This document shows, one piece after another, positions 11,293-24,500 of a DNA stretch of 64,000 nt. Below the pieces are notes generated by a model. The model was not told the DNA's origin and made no database searches. It saw nothing but the letters and a program-made list of their open reading frames with translations. This DNA comes from Siphonodentalium dalli. Taxonomy: Eukaryota > Mollusca > Scaphopoda > Gadilida > Siphonodentaliidae. Every line of letters begins with the position of its first letter. Positions within the stretch are counted from its first letter, which is position 1. The stretch is from assembly GCA_032622095.1 (NCBI GenBank), contig CP136065.1, positions 248,557,474-248,621,473 of the forward strand. The letters run 5' to 3'. Both the position numbers and the translations under genes were made by a program.

Positions 11293-11865
11293 CACTTATA
11301 AACGGACAATCCTTACCTAAAATGGTCATTAATAAATGGACAATCCACGCGTGGCACGAGAGCTTGGGATTGTCCACTAAATCACGACATATATCGATAA
11401 TCCCGCATGTTAGCTTCATATTAAATCTGAAGGGTAATAACTCTATAAAGAATGTAACTTTACTAAATAATGGAGATTTGTATGAGAAATTTGCAACACC
11501 ACATCAGATCAACTCTTGTGATATATAAGTCAAATTCTTCCCTTGGGTGGGTGGGCTTGGTGGAGGTTTGGGGTACGCCCTTTAAAAAACACTTCTTCGA
11601 ATATTTCCGTTATTTCGTCAAAAACTCTTCTTCAAATATTTCCGTTATTTCGTTAAAAACACTTCTTCTCATACAAATCACCGTTATTTAGTAAATTAAC
11701 ATTCTTTATAGAGTTATTACCCTTCATATTAAATATGAAGCTAACATGCAGGATTAGCTATAAATGTCTTCATTTAGTGGACAATCCCAAGCTCGCGTGC
11801 CACGCGTGGTTGGATTGTCCATTTATTAATGACCATTTTAGGTAAGGATTGTCCGTTTATAAGTG
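11293..11865. repeat. Large inverted repeat, arms about 197 bp
   Basis: The arms at 11293-11488 and 11666-11865 are near-complementary. Shared words are CACTTATAAACGGACAATCC, AATGGTCATTAATAAATGG, CACGCGTGGCACG and AAGGGTAATAACTCTATAAA. The spacer holds a tandem of TTTCCGTTATTTCGT. Part of the right arm recurs at 44852-44915, so this is a mobile repeat. No coding is seen. Confidence 0.85.
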
Positions 11866-12834
11866 GACAATCCTTGAAGAATTGCCTGCCTATATAGGAC
11901 AATTGTTCAATATTAAATAAGTCCGTATTGTGCTTAATTTCACGAAAACAGGCTGAAAAATAAAAAAATAAGTCCAATATGAACCATTGTGAATATGAGA
12001 AACCAATATTTGTAAGTTGGTGTCTATACCAGGTAATACGAGTCCAGGGTGAGTGGGAACAAAACCTAGCACACCAGAATAACAGAAATCAAGTCAGAGT
12101 ATAATGCACTGGCAGGTTGACCAGAGCCTTCTGAAAGTCAAATAAGGAGAAAAGAAAAACGGCTTAAAACATATTTTGTCATAAGAAATTTTCACACAAT
12201 ATACTGTCTGGCCCAAAAGTACGGGCAATGTAGAAATGTTTGGTTTGATTCATCATGTATATATGCCTCCTTTACAATATCACAATATGATATGTCCCAT
12301 ATGCAGTGTTATAATGTCCGGTATTTATATTATTATGTCATATAAATGGTGCAGTATTACATTCATGTGCACGGATTTAGACACAATCACATATATGTGA
12401 CACGGAAAAATGGTTATACAACTTATTTCATATAAAAACGTATTATATATCCATCCCTTAACTAACACCATTTCCGATTGGGCAAAATCCGCCACGTGAT
12501 AGTCCTGGAAAAAGTCATATTGGACTCCCGAAAGTCATATTGGACTCCCGACTGTACAATATCACTTTTTTATTGGGACTCCGTGACGTTACGAATTAAC
12601 TCTATTGCGAAATGAATTGGTGAAATTGTGTTGCACGCGCAACACTAATGGATTTTAGCAGACGTTTCACTTCCGCAGTGGGTTTTTTTTTCTCACTTCC
12701 GTGTTTACTTTTCCAAATCATGCCTTCTGATGATCAAAATACAGGCTTTTATAGAGAATTAAGTGCCGACAAATACCAAAAATAACCACAAAAGATTTAT
12801 TCCCAAAATTTGGATAAACATACAGATGGATAAT
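11866..12834. other. No gene; AAGTCATATTGGACTCCCGA direct repeat
   Basis: The 20-mer AAGTCATATTGGACTCCCGA occurs twice in a row at about 12512-12552. GTCCGTATTGTGCTTA-TTTTCACGAAAACAGGCTG occurs at 11922-11955 and again at 13023-13056, suggesting one diverged element spanning both. Nothing coding is seen. Confidence 0.45.
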
Positions 12835-13010
12835 AAAAATGTCATTATATAATGTGTACAGTATGAGTTTTTTCTTTTACTCGCCCAGGTTGTGGTGAAA
12901 AGTCATATTGGACTCGACACTGGCGTGTTTCGTCCAATATGACTTTTCACCACAACCTGGACTCGTACAAGAAAAACACATACTGTACACAACATTGTAT
13001 AATAACTTTA
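12835..13010. repeat. Palindrome with 29-bp perfect arms
   Basis: The perfect arms are 12885-12913 (CCAGGTTGTGGTGAAAAGTC...) and 12932-12960, with an 18-bp spacer. Weaker complementarity extends outward on both sides (TGTACAGTATGAG / CATACTGTACA), giving a cruciform or long-hairpin potential of about 175 bp. Confidence 0.85.
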
Positions 13011-13127
13011 TAATATATGTAAGTCCGTATTGTGCTTATTTTCACGAAAACAGGCTGAAAAATAAAAAATAAGTCAAATATATATGAACCATCGTGAATA
13101 TTTACATCCAATATGAACCTACCTTAC

Positions 13128-13550
13128 TCGTATTTAAATTCGCGCCGTACTATTTCTTCGCTCAGTTTTGAATTCACGCACTTTAAATTCACGCACCTAG
13201 CTGCGCGAATTCAAAACCGATACAAATATTTTCGCAAAAATTCTTTAAAATGATGACAGTTTCAGTTCGTAATCGTTCCTGAATGTACATGTGTGCCTGA
13301 ACCACCATCACAACGGATTTACATTGTGCAAAGCACAGCTGCATCATCAATTTGTTGTGAAGATGTGTGTTTACATGCATATGCTCCAAATAATAATTCT
13401 GAAATTGATATATTATAGACAACATTGAAAAGAACTCGAAAGAAGTGAAACCACTAAACTCAGGAGTCGTACTATTTTTCGCTCAGTTTTAAATTCGCGC
13501 ATCGATGGTTGCGCGACAATTAATACTGGGTAAATTTAAATATGAGTAAG
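13128..13550. mobile_element. Putative MITE with ACTCGTATTTAAATT ends
   Basis: The left end CTTACTCGTATTTAAATT and the right end AATTTAAATATGAGTAAG are complementary with one difference. Subterminal GTACTATTTxTTCGCTCAGTTTTxAATTC occurs at about 13146 and again as a direct copy at about 13467. There is no coding sequence. Confidence 0.55.
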
Positions 13551-13989
13551 TTCTTGCATGAGGATAGTTTGCAGAATAAACTAACTCACCAACTCGTGCA
13601 AAATATGTTCATATTGGACCTAAATGTTCATATTGGGTTATTTGATTCTCAAATTAACCCATGGTGAGCTTTTACTCGATATTCCGTCGAATGGCGCGGG
13701 CCACAGTGAACACACATTGCAAAAGTGTGCATCTTGTCGTGTGAATGAAAAAAGGTAGATTATATAATGCCAATATGGTCTTACTTCGTATGAACTATAG
13801 TCCCATATTGGACTGTTTTAAAACCCGCATTTTAGGTACATATAGAGCGTATATTCAGGTTAAATAATGTCAACAAGAGCTTATTTCGTTCATTAAAATA
13901 AGCCCTTTATGTGCTTAATTTACGAGAACGGGATGCTTTCACTGGTTTCACTGTGGCCCCCGATATAACGGGCATAAGTCCACTATGGG

Positions 13990-14590
13990 TAGGGCACTGC
14001 GAATTGATTCGATTCGATTCGGAATCTTTCATCTGATTCGATTTGATTCGAAATCAGCTGTCCTGATTCGAATTGTATCAAATCATTGGCACCAGTTGCA
14101 TTCTCATTACTTCGAAGACCACATTGCGTTTTCTCGAAGCTATTTTATGAAACCAACGCATAAATAATATTGCGGTCGACTGAGCTATACTATAGACCAC
14201 CAAAGCATTATAAGAATTATGCAACTGACTTAGCAAAATTTCATAGAAATGTCAAACTTGTGAACGCGATTGCGTTCTGGCTTCAATATTGCTTCTGATA
14301 CTGTTTCATTATTGTATAACAGATACGGCCGCACAGAATGCACACTTACGTGTAATTGGTTAGACATACATTTGATTAATTTATAGATGATATTCACATT
14401 GTATACTGACAATCATTTATCGTCGTTACGAAGTGAGCAAATTGATATTGGTACGGCCTTTATCTTCATCTTCTCTATTATTATGACTGATGGAATAATT
14501 CGATTCGAGATTCTATGCGATTCGGAATCATTTGGTTGATTCGATTAGAGATTCGATTCGAAATGAAAATTCCCGATTCGCAGGGCCCTA
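13990..14590. mobile_element. hAT-like non-autonomous element with 8-bp target duplication
   Basis: The ends TAGGGCACTGCGAATTGATT and (reversed) TAGGGCCCTGCGAATCGGG are inverted. Both subterminal regions are packed with GATTCGATTCG words. The left flank is ACTATGGG (13982-13989). The right flank is ACTATGG(G) after removing the next nested element, giving a perfect 8-bp duplication, which is characteristic of hAT transposons. There is no transposase frame. Confidence 0.83.
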
Positions 14591-14595
14591 ACTAT

Positions 14596-14913
14596 GGCTG
14601 AAGGGGTCACTCTCACCAAAAAAGTGCTGAAGGGTACACAGGATTTTAAAATGTGCTAAAGGGTACACAGGTTTTGAAATCTCGTTTTAAATGACGTTTA
14701 GTATTCGTATCTGCCATGATAGAGAATGATTGTTTGCATTCCAATGAACATTAAAATGAACAGAAAACAAACTGCTAATGGGCATCATACTTTCAGAAAT
14801 ACAGTTTTAGAAACGGTGTTAGTGCCGATCAGAAACCCTGTGTACCCTTCAGCACATTTTCCAAACCCTGTGTACCCTTCGGCACTTTTTTGGTGAGAGT
14901 GACCTCTTCAGCC
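14596..14913. mobile_element. MITE (GGCTGAAGGGGTCACTCTCACC) nested at hAT target site
   Basis: The ends are GGCTGAAGGGGTCACTCTCA and its complement with one change. The subterminal repeat AAGGGTACACAGG appears twice per side. Flanks are TAACTAT at 14589-14595 and 14914-14920. It split the right-hand target copy of the hAT-like element, so it is the younger insertion. Confidence 0.85.
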
Positions 14914-14920
14914 TAACTAT

Positions 14921-16238
14921 GGGCTTATTTCAGAATAAAATACGTCCAATATGAACCGATGTGAACATTTAGGTTCAATATGAACCTAATTCCACAATGA
15001 TATGTTGCATATCCACGAACTTCCTCGTGCAGATATAGTCAAAATCGTCCTCATGAAGCGATATTATCAGCACCACAATCATCAGCAGCATCAGCAGCAT
15101 CATCGGCGCAATCGTCGTCAACCTCCCCGTCTTCGTCGTCATCCTCCTCGTCTTCCCTGTCGTCATTAACGTTTTAGTCATCATCGCCGTCCTCTGAAAT
15201 ATCAACACACAGTTAAGTGCTCTAGTTAATTAATCGAGTAGTTGTGTGGTGTGGTTTTGTGTATTTCAAATGTAGTATTTGAATATTTTTCACGATAATT
15301 GCCATCTCAGTGCCCCCTTGATGTGAACGTCTGTGCATTCTAGACCAAATGCTCTAATGCGATTTTTGGAAGAAACAGCATTTTAGAAGCCCACTGACAA
15401 ATAGTAAATATAAGACATACAAGGTCTGGATCCATCTGGGAATTGATATTCCAACCAACACTGAGATGGCACTAAGCTGACTGACTTGTTCGGCAGTCTC
15501 AACAGAGGCATCAACAGGGATGCTGGCTTTACAGAAAATTATATTATATTAAGATTTGGTGCCAATTTAACATTATCTGGTCGCATCACGACGTCCTTAC
15601 GTTGTAACACGATAACGCTTGTAATAAACAACATTACTGTCTATAACGTTAATTTTCAATGTGTAATAACTTGCAGAAGGCCACAGCTTGTTAGAATACT
15701 GTTTTTGAAAGGTCTTAAATGTGTTAACACACTCCATCTCCATTTCTACTTTAAAAATGGATGTTGATTTGCTTGCGTTCCATAGAGTATGGATGCAAGT
15801 TGTTCTGACATTTTTTATCGCGTTCCATACAAAATGTATCCATGAACGCAAGCAAGTCAACATCCATTACTTATATTTACACTCAACCGAGTCAAGTGGC
15901 AGATTAGAAGAGCATTAAGCGCCCATTCCAACGTTTTTCTCGTGACGATCCAATGTGCGTCTACAAAAAAAAAGGGATTTAAGTTGGGGTCAGCGTGCGA
16001 CGTCATGTGACGCAATTTCGACCAACCAACGTCCTGCATCAATTCATGTTCCACAACGCGAATGAATGTAAATATAATCACATATGACTATAAGAAGAAT
16101 ATATACAATGGACCATATTGAAGTTATACAAGAAGTATGCACAGACCAACAGCGACCTGTTCTTTCTGAGTGCAAGATGAATTTCATTACGAAAGGACTT
16201 ATTGTAATATTGTAAAGAATCCCCTGCCGAACACCGGT
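14921..16238. other. No gene; acidic-codon microsatellite and a hairpin
   Basis: 15060-15185 is a degenerate trinucleotide-rich stretch (GTC/ATC/AGC). On minus it reads a run of Asp/Glu/Ala codons between stops. 15756-15786 and 15838-15868 form a hairpin with 31-bp arms around ATGGATGTTGACTTGCTTGC. 15975-16075 is the second copy of the dispersed repeat seen at 6188-6275. Confidence 0.55.
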
Positions 16239-18252
16239 ATGCGGCTGATACGGACCCTGGCTCTTACGGACCCTGACTCATACGGACCCTGGCTCATACG
16301 GACCACCGACTGATACGGACCCTGGCTTTTACGGACCCCGGCTCATACGGACCTCAATTAAAATATGCAATTTTGATTATGTATTACTTTTTTAAGCTCA
16401 TGCTTGAATTTTTACTTTCCAGTTCTAAAGTATATTTATTAATTCAAATTTAACATACACTTATGAATAGCGAGTTTGCTATTTCAAACCGGTACGTATA
16501 CGAGTACGTATACGAGTAGCTACCCGTACCGGTACACGTTTTGTAATCGCAAACTGTTTCACGGGTAGATAACTTTATTGATGTGATTTGCGGATGATAT
16601 CTTGTAGTAAGCAGGTTGATACATCGTTGATTGATATTTCGTAGAATTCATGTACTTATGTGTGAAAGTGAGAGATTACCGGTCAATGGGACACATCTAC
16701 CCGTTCCAAATCCCTATCGCTGTATGTGCTGCATTGAAAGTACGCAAGTGACGGTGACGAAGATCACCAATTTACCGATTAGGATGGAGTCATCAATCGC
16801 GTCAAGGTAGAGGTATGTTGTCATTCCATATTTATTCAGTATGTGGTCCAAGTAGCTATTCCGAAGGTTTACCATGTGGTCTGATACACAATAACGTATC
16901 GCATGCATGAAGGAGCTCATTGTCATAGTTTTTAAAACAAGCATGACACACGGTTTTTTTTACATACTGTGCTGGAAGCATTATTATTCAGAAGACACTA
17001 TGATGTGACGTAAAGTAACGCTCTGTTGTCAAATTGAATGTTGTGTCGATCAATGTGTGCTTCCCGACTGCAATTCAACTGGTAGTACCTAAATGTTCAA
17101 TTCAAAAGAAAAGAAACGAAGACACTATAGGGGGATTTTGTATAACGCTCTTATGTGTAATTCAATATTAAACAGTGTTACTTTACACCTGATAAACGTG
17201 ACGTTGCAAGCTGATCCATCTAATAGAAGAAGAAAAAACCAGACGCTGTCAGTATCGATACAAAATCTGGCTAAGTGTTCCTGACATATTTGGTCATTGA
17301 AGCCGTCTTTGGTTTTCCTATCTATCCGAAGAAAATAAGTGACTGCATGAAATATTCAGGAATGATTGTGTTATCTTTGTCACAAAGAACGCCCAAATGG
17401 TAACAAATTTTAAAATCTATATGTTATTGAGTTGTTGGTACATGACTCTCCTTCGATTTGAAGCAAAGCATTGTCCCTATATCTCTTATCTACCAGAATC
17501 GTTTCACGTGAATCTCGTCCCATCAAGAACCCGTGAAAAGTTAGCGACACTTGGGAAGCTTGACTGTCTGTTAAAGCAAGCCCTACAAACGCTCTTCAGT
17601 TGAATTACAGCATCCAAAAATGGGTTGTAGAAGAGGGCCGACGGCCCTTTCAAATCTTCCCGCGTATCATCCCAAACTCCAAACTTGCCTGACTGGAATA
17701 ATTCATTTTTAATTCCACAATGTCTAACTGTACTTCATGTGGACATATCAGTCGGCATTTTAGGAGGTTATTGGCTGCATTGAACCTGAATGTTCCAGTA
17801 TTATTTATATCTGATTATAAATTGACATTTTTGTAATTTCATTTATAATTCCTGTGGTGATCCGAATCAGGTTTCTGAAGGGAAGATGCGTCGGCGATAT
17901 ATAGGCGACCGGGAAGTTGATGTTCTTGTGGACAGACTACTCGTCAATGAGGTTTACTACCAGCAGGTTGTTGAACGAAGTCCCCACGCTGTACGCCCCA
18001 GTATAAATGATAAATCGCCTGGTGGAACGTTGTTACACTTTTGTTGTGCCTCAATATTCACATTTTTGTTATTTTAGTATGTATGTTGCCAGTATTTTAA
18101 TTTATTTAAATAAATAAAAATATAAATAAAATTGAGGTCCGTATCAGCCAGGGTCCGTATAAGCCGGGGGTCCGTAAGAGTCAGGGTCCGTATCAGTCGG
18201 TTGTCCGTATGAGCCAGAGTCCGTAAGAGCCAGGGTCCGTATCAGCCGGCAT
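16239..18252. mobile_element. 2.0-kb element with repetitive TIRs (GGCTGATACGGACC)
   Basis: The left TIR (16239-16353) and right TIR (18137-18252) are inverted. Each consists of about seven 16-18-bp units of the form GGCTCATACGGACCCTG, in the same unit order on both sides. The interior is AT-rich. The small frame at 17886-18077 (MRRRYIGDREVDVLVDRLL...) is the only one that looks mildly protein-like, and I recognise no domain. Superfamily unknown; foldback-type elements are a structural analogue. Confidence 0.75.
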
Positions 18253-18548
18253 TCACGAACACCTACCGCACTGTTTGATAGCATACGCCGTTAGATGGAT
18301 TAAGTCAGCTTTTCGTGTTATTATTTCTACGCGCAACTTGGTGATTGGTGTGGTCAACAAGGATAATAAACTATGTATTCTTTAGTTATACTACCACAAT
18401 GTAAAGCAGGCACGTACATATAGGGACGGCGCATACTATTCATACCATTTAAATCACCAGAAAAATTAAATGATACATTAAATGGCATCACAGAAATAAC
18501 TGAAAGTCAATAACAGCAATGAAAACCTGTGAGTATACTGATGACAAC
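18253..18548. other. No gene; spacer before the 62-bp satellite
   Basis: Nothing recognised. Confidence 0.4.
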
Positions 18549-21500
18549 GGTATTCCATATTATAAAGGATATAGGTGATGGCCTGTGATTTATAATAATT
18601 AATATATTCCGGTATTCCTTATTATAAAGGATATAGGTGATGGCCTGTGATTTATAATAATTAATATATTTCGGTATTCCTTATTATAAAGGATATAGGT
18701 GATGGCCTGTGATTTATAATAATTAATATATTCCGGTATTCCTTATTATAAAGGATATAGGTGATGGCCTGTGATTTATAATAATTAATATATTCCGGTT
18801 TTCCTTATTATAAAGGATATAGGTGATGGCCTGTGATTTATAATAATTAATATATTCCGGTATTCCTTATTATAAAGGATATAGGTGATGGCCTGTGATT
18901 TATAATAATTAATATATTCCGGTATTCCTTATTATAAAGGATATAGGTGATGGCCTGTGATTTATAATAATTAATATATTTCGGTATTCCTTATTATAAA
19001 GGATATAGGTAATGGCCTGTGATTTATAATAATTAATATATTCCGATATTCCTTATTATAAAGGATATAGGTGATGGCCTGTGAGTTATAATAATTAATA
19101 TATTCCGGTATTCCTTATTATAAAGGATATAGGTGATGGCCTATGATTTATAATAATTAATATATTCCGGTATTCCTTATTATAAAGGATATAGGTGATG
19201 GCCTGTGATTTATAATAATTAATATATTTCGGTATTCCTTATTATAAAGGATATAGGTGATGGCCTGTGATTTATAATAATTAATATATTTCGGTATTCC
19301 TTATTATAAAGGATATAGGTGATGGCCTGTGATTTATAATAATTAATATATTTCGGTATTCCTTATTATAAAGGATATAGGTGATGGCCTGTGATTTATA
19401 ATAATTAATATATTCCGATATTCCTTATTATAAAGGATATAGGTGATGGCCTGTGAGTTATAATAATTAATATATTCCGGTATTCCTTATTATAAAGGAT
19501 ATAGGTGATGGCCTATGATTTATAATAATTAATATATTCCGGTATTCCTTATTATAAAGGATATAGGTGATGGCCTGTGATTTATAATAATTAATATATT
19601 CCGGTATTCCTTATTATAAAGGATATAGGTGATGGCCTGTGAGTTATAATAATTAATATATTCCGGTATTCCTTATTATAAAGGATATAGGTGATGGCCT
19701 ATGATTTATAATAATTAATATATTCCGGTATTCCTTATTATAAAGGATATAGGTGATGGCCTGTGATTTATAATAATTAATATATTCCGGTATTCCTTAT
19801 TATAAAGGATATAGGTGATGGCCTGTGATTTATAATATTTAATATATTCCGGTATTCCTTATTATAAAGGATATAGGTGATGGCCTATGATTTATAATAA
19901 TTAATATATTTCGGTATTCCTTATTATAAAGGATATAGGTGATGGCCTGTGATTTATAATAATTAATATATACCGGTATTCCTTATTATAAAGGATATAG
20001 GTGATGGCCTGTGATTTATAATAATTAATATATTCCGGTATTCCTTATTATAAAGGATATAGGTGATGGCCTGTGATTTATAATAATTAATATATACCGG
20101 TATTCCTTATTATAAAGGATATAGGTGATGGCCTGTGATTTATAATAATTAATATATTCCGGTATTCCTTATTATAAAGGATATAGGTGATGGCCTGTGA
20201 TCTATAATAATTAATATATACCGGTATTCCTTATTATAAAGGATATAGGTGATGGCCTGTGATTTATAATAATTAATATATTTCGGTATTCCTTATTATA
20301 AAGGATATAGGTGATGGCCTGTGATTTATAATAATTAATATATTCCGGTATTCCTTATTATAAAGGATATAGGTGATGGCCTGTGATTTATAATAATTAA
20401 TATATTCCGGTATTCCTTATTATAAAGGATATAGGTGATGGCCTATGATTTATAATAATTAATATATTCCGGTATTCCTTATTATAAAGGATATAGGTGA
20501 TGGCCTATGATTTATAATAATTAATATATTCCGGTATTCCTTATTATAAAGGATATAGGTGATGGCCTGTGATTTATAATAATTAATATATACCGGTATT
20601 CCTTATTATAAAGGATATAGGTGATGGCCTGTGATTTATAATAATTAATATATTCCGGTATTCCTTATTATAAAGGATATAGGTGATGGCCTATGATTTA
20701 TAATAATTAATATATTCCGGTATTCCTTATTATAAAGGATATAGGTGATGGCCTGTGATTTATAATAATTAATATATACCGGTATTCCTTATTATAGAGG
20801 ATATAGGTGATGGCCTGTGATTTATAATAATTAATATATTCCGGTATTCCTTATTATAAAGGATATAGGTGATGGCCTATGATTTATAATAATTAATATA
20901 TTCCGGTATTCCTTATTATAAAGGATATAGGTGATGGCCTATGATTTATAATAATTAATATATACCGGTATTCCTTATTATAAAGGATATAGGTGATGGC
21001 CTATGATTTATAATAATTAATATATTCCGGTATTCCTTATTATAAAGGATATAGGTGATGGCCTATGATTTATAATAATTAATATATACCGGTATTCCTT
21101 ATTATAAAGGATATAGGTGATGGCCTATGATTTATAATAATTAATATATTCCGGTATTCCTTATTATAAAGGATATAGGTGATGGCCTATGATTTATAAT
21201 AATTAATATATTCCGGTATTCCTTATTATAAAGGATATAGGTGATGGCCTATGATTTATAATAATTAATATATTCCGGTATTCCTTATTATAAAGGATAT
21301 AGGTGATGGCCTATGATTTATAATAATTAATATATTCCGGTATTCCTTATTATAAAGGATATAGGTGATGGCCTATGATTTATAATAATTAATATATTCC
21401 GGTATTCCTTATTATAAAGGATATAGGTGATGGCCTATGATTTATAATAATTAATATATTCCGGTATTCCTTATTATAAAGGATATAGGTGATGGCCTAT

Positions 21501-24500
21501 GATTTATTATAATTAATATATACCGGTATTCCTTATTATAAAGGATATAGGTGATGGCCAATGATTTATAATAATTAATATATTCCGGTATTCCTTATTA
21601 TAAAGGATATAGGTGATGGCCTGTGATTTATAATAATTAATATATACCGGTATTCCTTATTATAACGGATATAGGTGATGGCCTGTGATTTATAATAATT
21701 AATATATTCCGGTATTCCTTATTATAAAGGATATAGGTGATGGCCTATGATTTATAATAATTAATATATACCGGTATTCCTTATTATAAAGGATATAGGT
21801 GATGGCCTGTGATTTATAATAATTAATATATACCGGTATTCCTTATTATAAAGGATATAGGTGATGGCCTATGATTTATAATAATTAATATATTCCGGTA
21901 TTCCTTATTATAAAGGATATAGGTGATGGCCTATAATTTATAATAATTAATATATTCCGGTATTCCTTATTATAAAGGATATAGGTGATGGCCTATGATT
22001 TATAATAATTAATATATTCCGGTATTCCTTATTATAAAGGATATAGGTGATGGCCTGTGATTTATAATAATTAATATATTCCGGTATTCCTTATTATAAA
22101 GGATATAGGTGATGGCCTATGATTTATAATAATTAATATATTCCGGTATTCCTTATTATAAAGGATATAGGTGATGGCCTATGATTTATAATAATTAATA
22201 TATTCCGGTATTCCTTATTATAAAGGATATAGGTGATGGCCTGTGATTTATAATAATTAATATATACCGGTATTCCTTATTATAAAGGATATAGGTGATG
22301 GCCTGTGATTTATAATAATTAATATATTTCGGTATTCCTTATTATAAAGGATATAGGTGATGGCCTATGATTTATAATAATTAATATATTCCGGTATTCC
22401 TTATTATAAAGGATATAGGTGATGGCCTATGATTTATAATAATTAATATATTCCGGTATTCCTTATTATAAAGGATATAGGTGATGGCCTGTGAGTTATA
22501 ATAATTAATATATTCCGGTATTCCTTATTATAAAGGATATAGGTGATGGCCTATGTTTTATAATAATTAATATATTCCGGTATTCCTTATTATAAAGGAT
22601 ATAGGTGATGGCCTATGATTTATAATAATTAATATATTCCGATATTCCTTATTATAACGGATATAGGTGATGGCCTGTGATTTATAATAATTAATATATT
22701 CCGGTATTCCTTATTATAATGGATATAGGTGATGGCCTATGGTTTATAATAATTAATATATTCCGGTATTCCTTATTATAAAGGATATAGGTGATGGCCT
22801 ATGATTTATAATAATTAATATATTCCGGTATTCCTTATTATAAAGCATATAGGTGATGGCCTATGGTTTATAATAATTAATATATTTCGGTATTCCTTAT
22901 TATAAAGGATATAGGTGATGGCCTGTGATTTATAATAATTAATATATTCCGGTATTCCTTATTATAAAGGATATAGGTGATGGCCTATGATTTATAATAA
23001 TTAATATATTCCGGTATTCCTTATTATAAAGGATATAGGTGATGGCCTATGATTTATAATAATTAACATATTCCGGTATTCCTTATTATAAAGGATATTG
23101 GTGATGGCCTATGATTTATAATAATTAATAAATTCCGGTATTCCTTATTATAAAGGATATAGGTGATGGCCTATGATTTATAATAATTAACATATTTCGG
23201 TATTCCTTATTATAAAGGATAAAGGTGATGGCCTATGATTTATAATAATTAATATATTCCGGTATTCCTTATTATAAAGGATATAGGTGATGGCCTATGA
23301 TTTATAATAATTAACATATTCCGGTATTCCTTATTATAAAGGATATAGGTGATGGCCTATGATTTATAATAATTAATATATTCCGGTATTCCTTATTATA
23401 AAGGATATAGGTGATGGCCTATGATTTATAATAATTAATATATTCCGGTATTCCTTATTATAAAGGATATAGGTGATGGCCTATGATTTATAATAATTAA
23501 TATATACCGGTATTCCTTATTATAAAGGATATAGGTGATGGCGTGTGATTTATAATAATTAATATATAACGGTATTCCTTATTATAAAGGATATAGGTGA
23601 TGGCGTGTGATTTATAATAATTAATATATACCGGTATTCCTTATTATAAAGGATATAGGTGATGGCGTGTGATTTATAATAATTAATATATTCCGGTATT
23701 CCTTATTATAAAGGATATAGGTGATGGCCTATGATTTATAATAATTAATATATACCGGTATTCCTTATTATAAAGGATATAGGTGATGGCGTGTGATTTA
23801 TAATAATTAATATATACCGGTATTCCTTATTATAAAGGATATAGCTGATGTCGTGTGATTTATAATAATTAATATATAACGGTATTCCTTATTATAAGGG
23901 ATATAGGTGATGGCCTGTGATTTATAATAATTAATATATTCCGGTATTCCTTATTATAAAGGATATAGGTGATGGCCTATGATTTATAATAATTAATATA
24001 TTCCGGTATTCCTTATTATAAAGGATATAGGTGATGGCCTATGATTTATAATAATTAATATATACCGGTATTCCTTATTATAAAGGATATAGGTGATGGC
24101 CTATGATTTATAATAATTAATATATACCGGTATTACATATTATAAAGGATATAGGTGATGGCCTGTGATTTATAATAAATAATATATTCCGGTATTCCTT
24201 ATTATAAAGGATATAGGTGATGGCCTATGATTTATAATAATTAATATATTCCGGTATTCCTTATTATAAAGGATATAGGTGATGGCCTATGGTTTATAAT
24301 AATTAATATATACCGGTATTCCTTATTATAAAGGATATAGGTGATGGCCTATGATTTATAATAATTAATATATACCGGTATTCCTTATTATAAAGGATAT
24401 AGGTGATGGCCTATGATTTATAATAATTAATATATACCGGTATTCCTTATTATAAAGGATATAGGTGATGGCCTATGATTTATAATAATTAATATATTCC

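Noticed and set aside
15058-15185. Minus-strand acidic run (Asp/Glu/Ala codons) after a TTTCAG-like site
   Set aside because: It is bounded by stops within about 40 codons and made of degenerate trinucleotides. I cannot support an exon.
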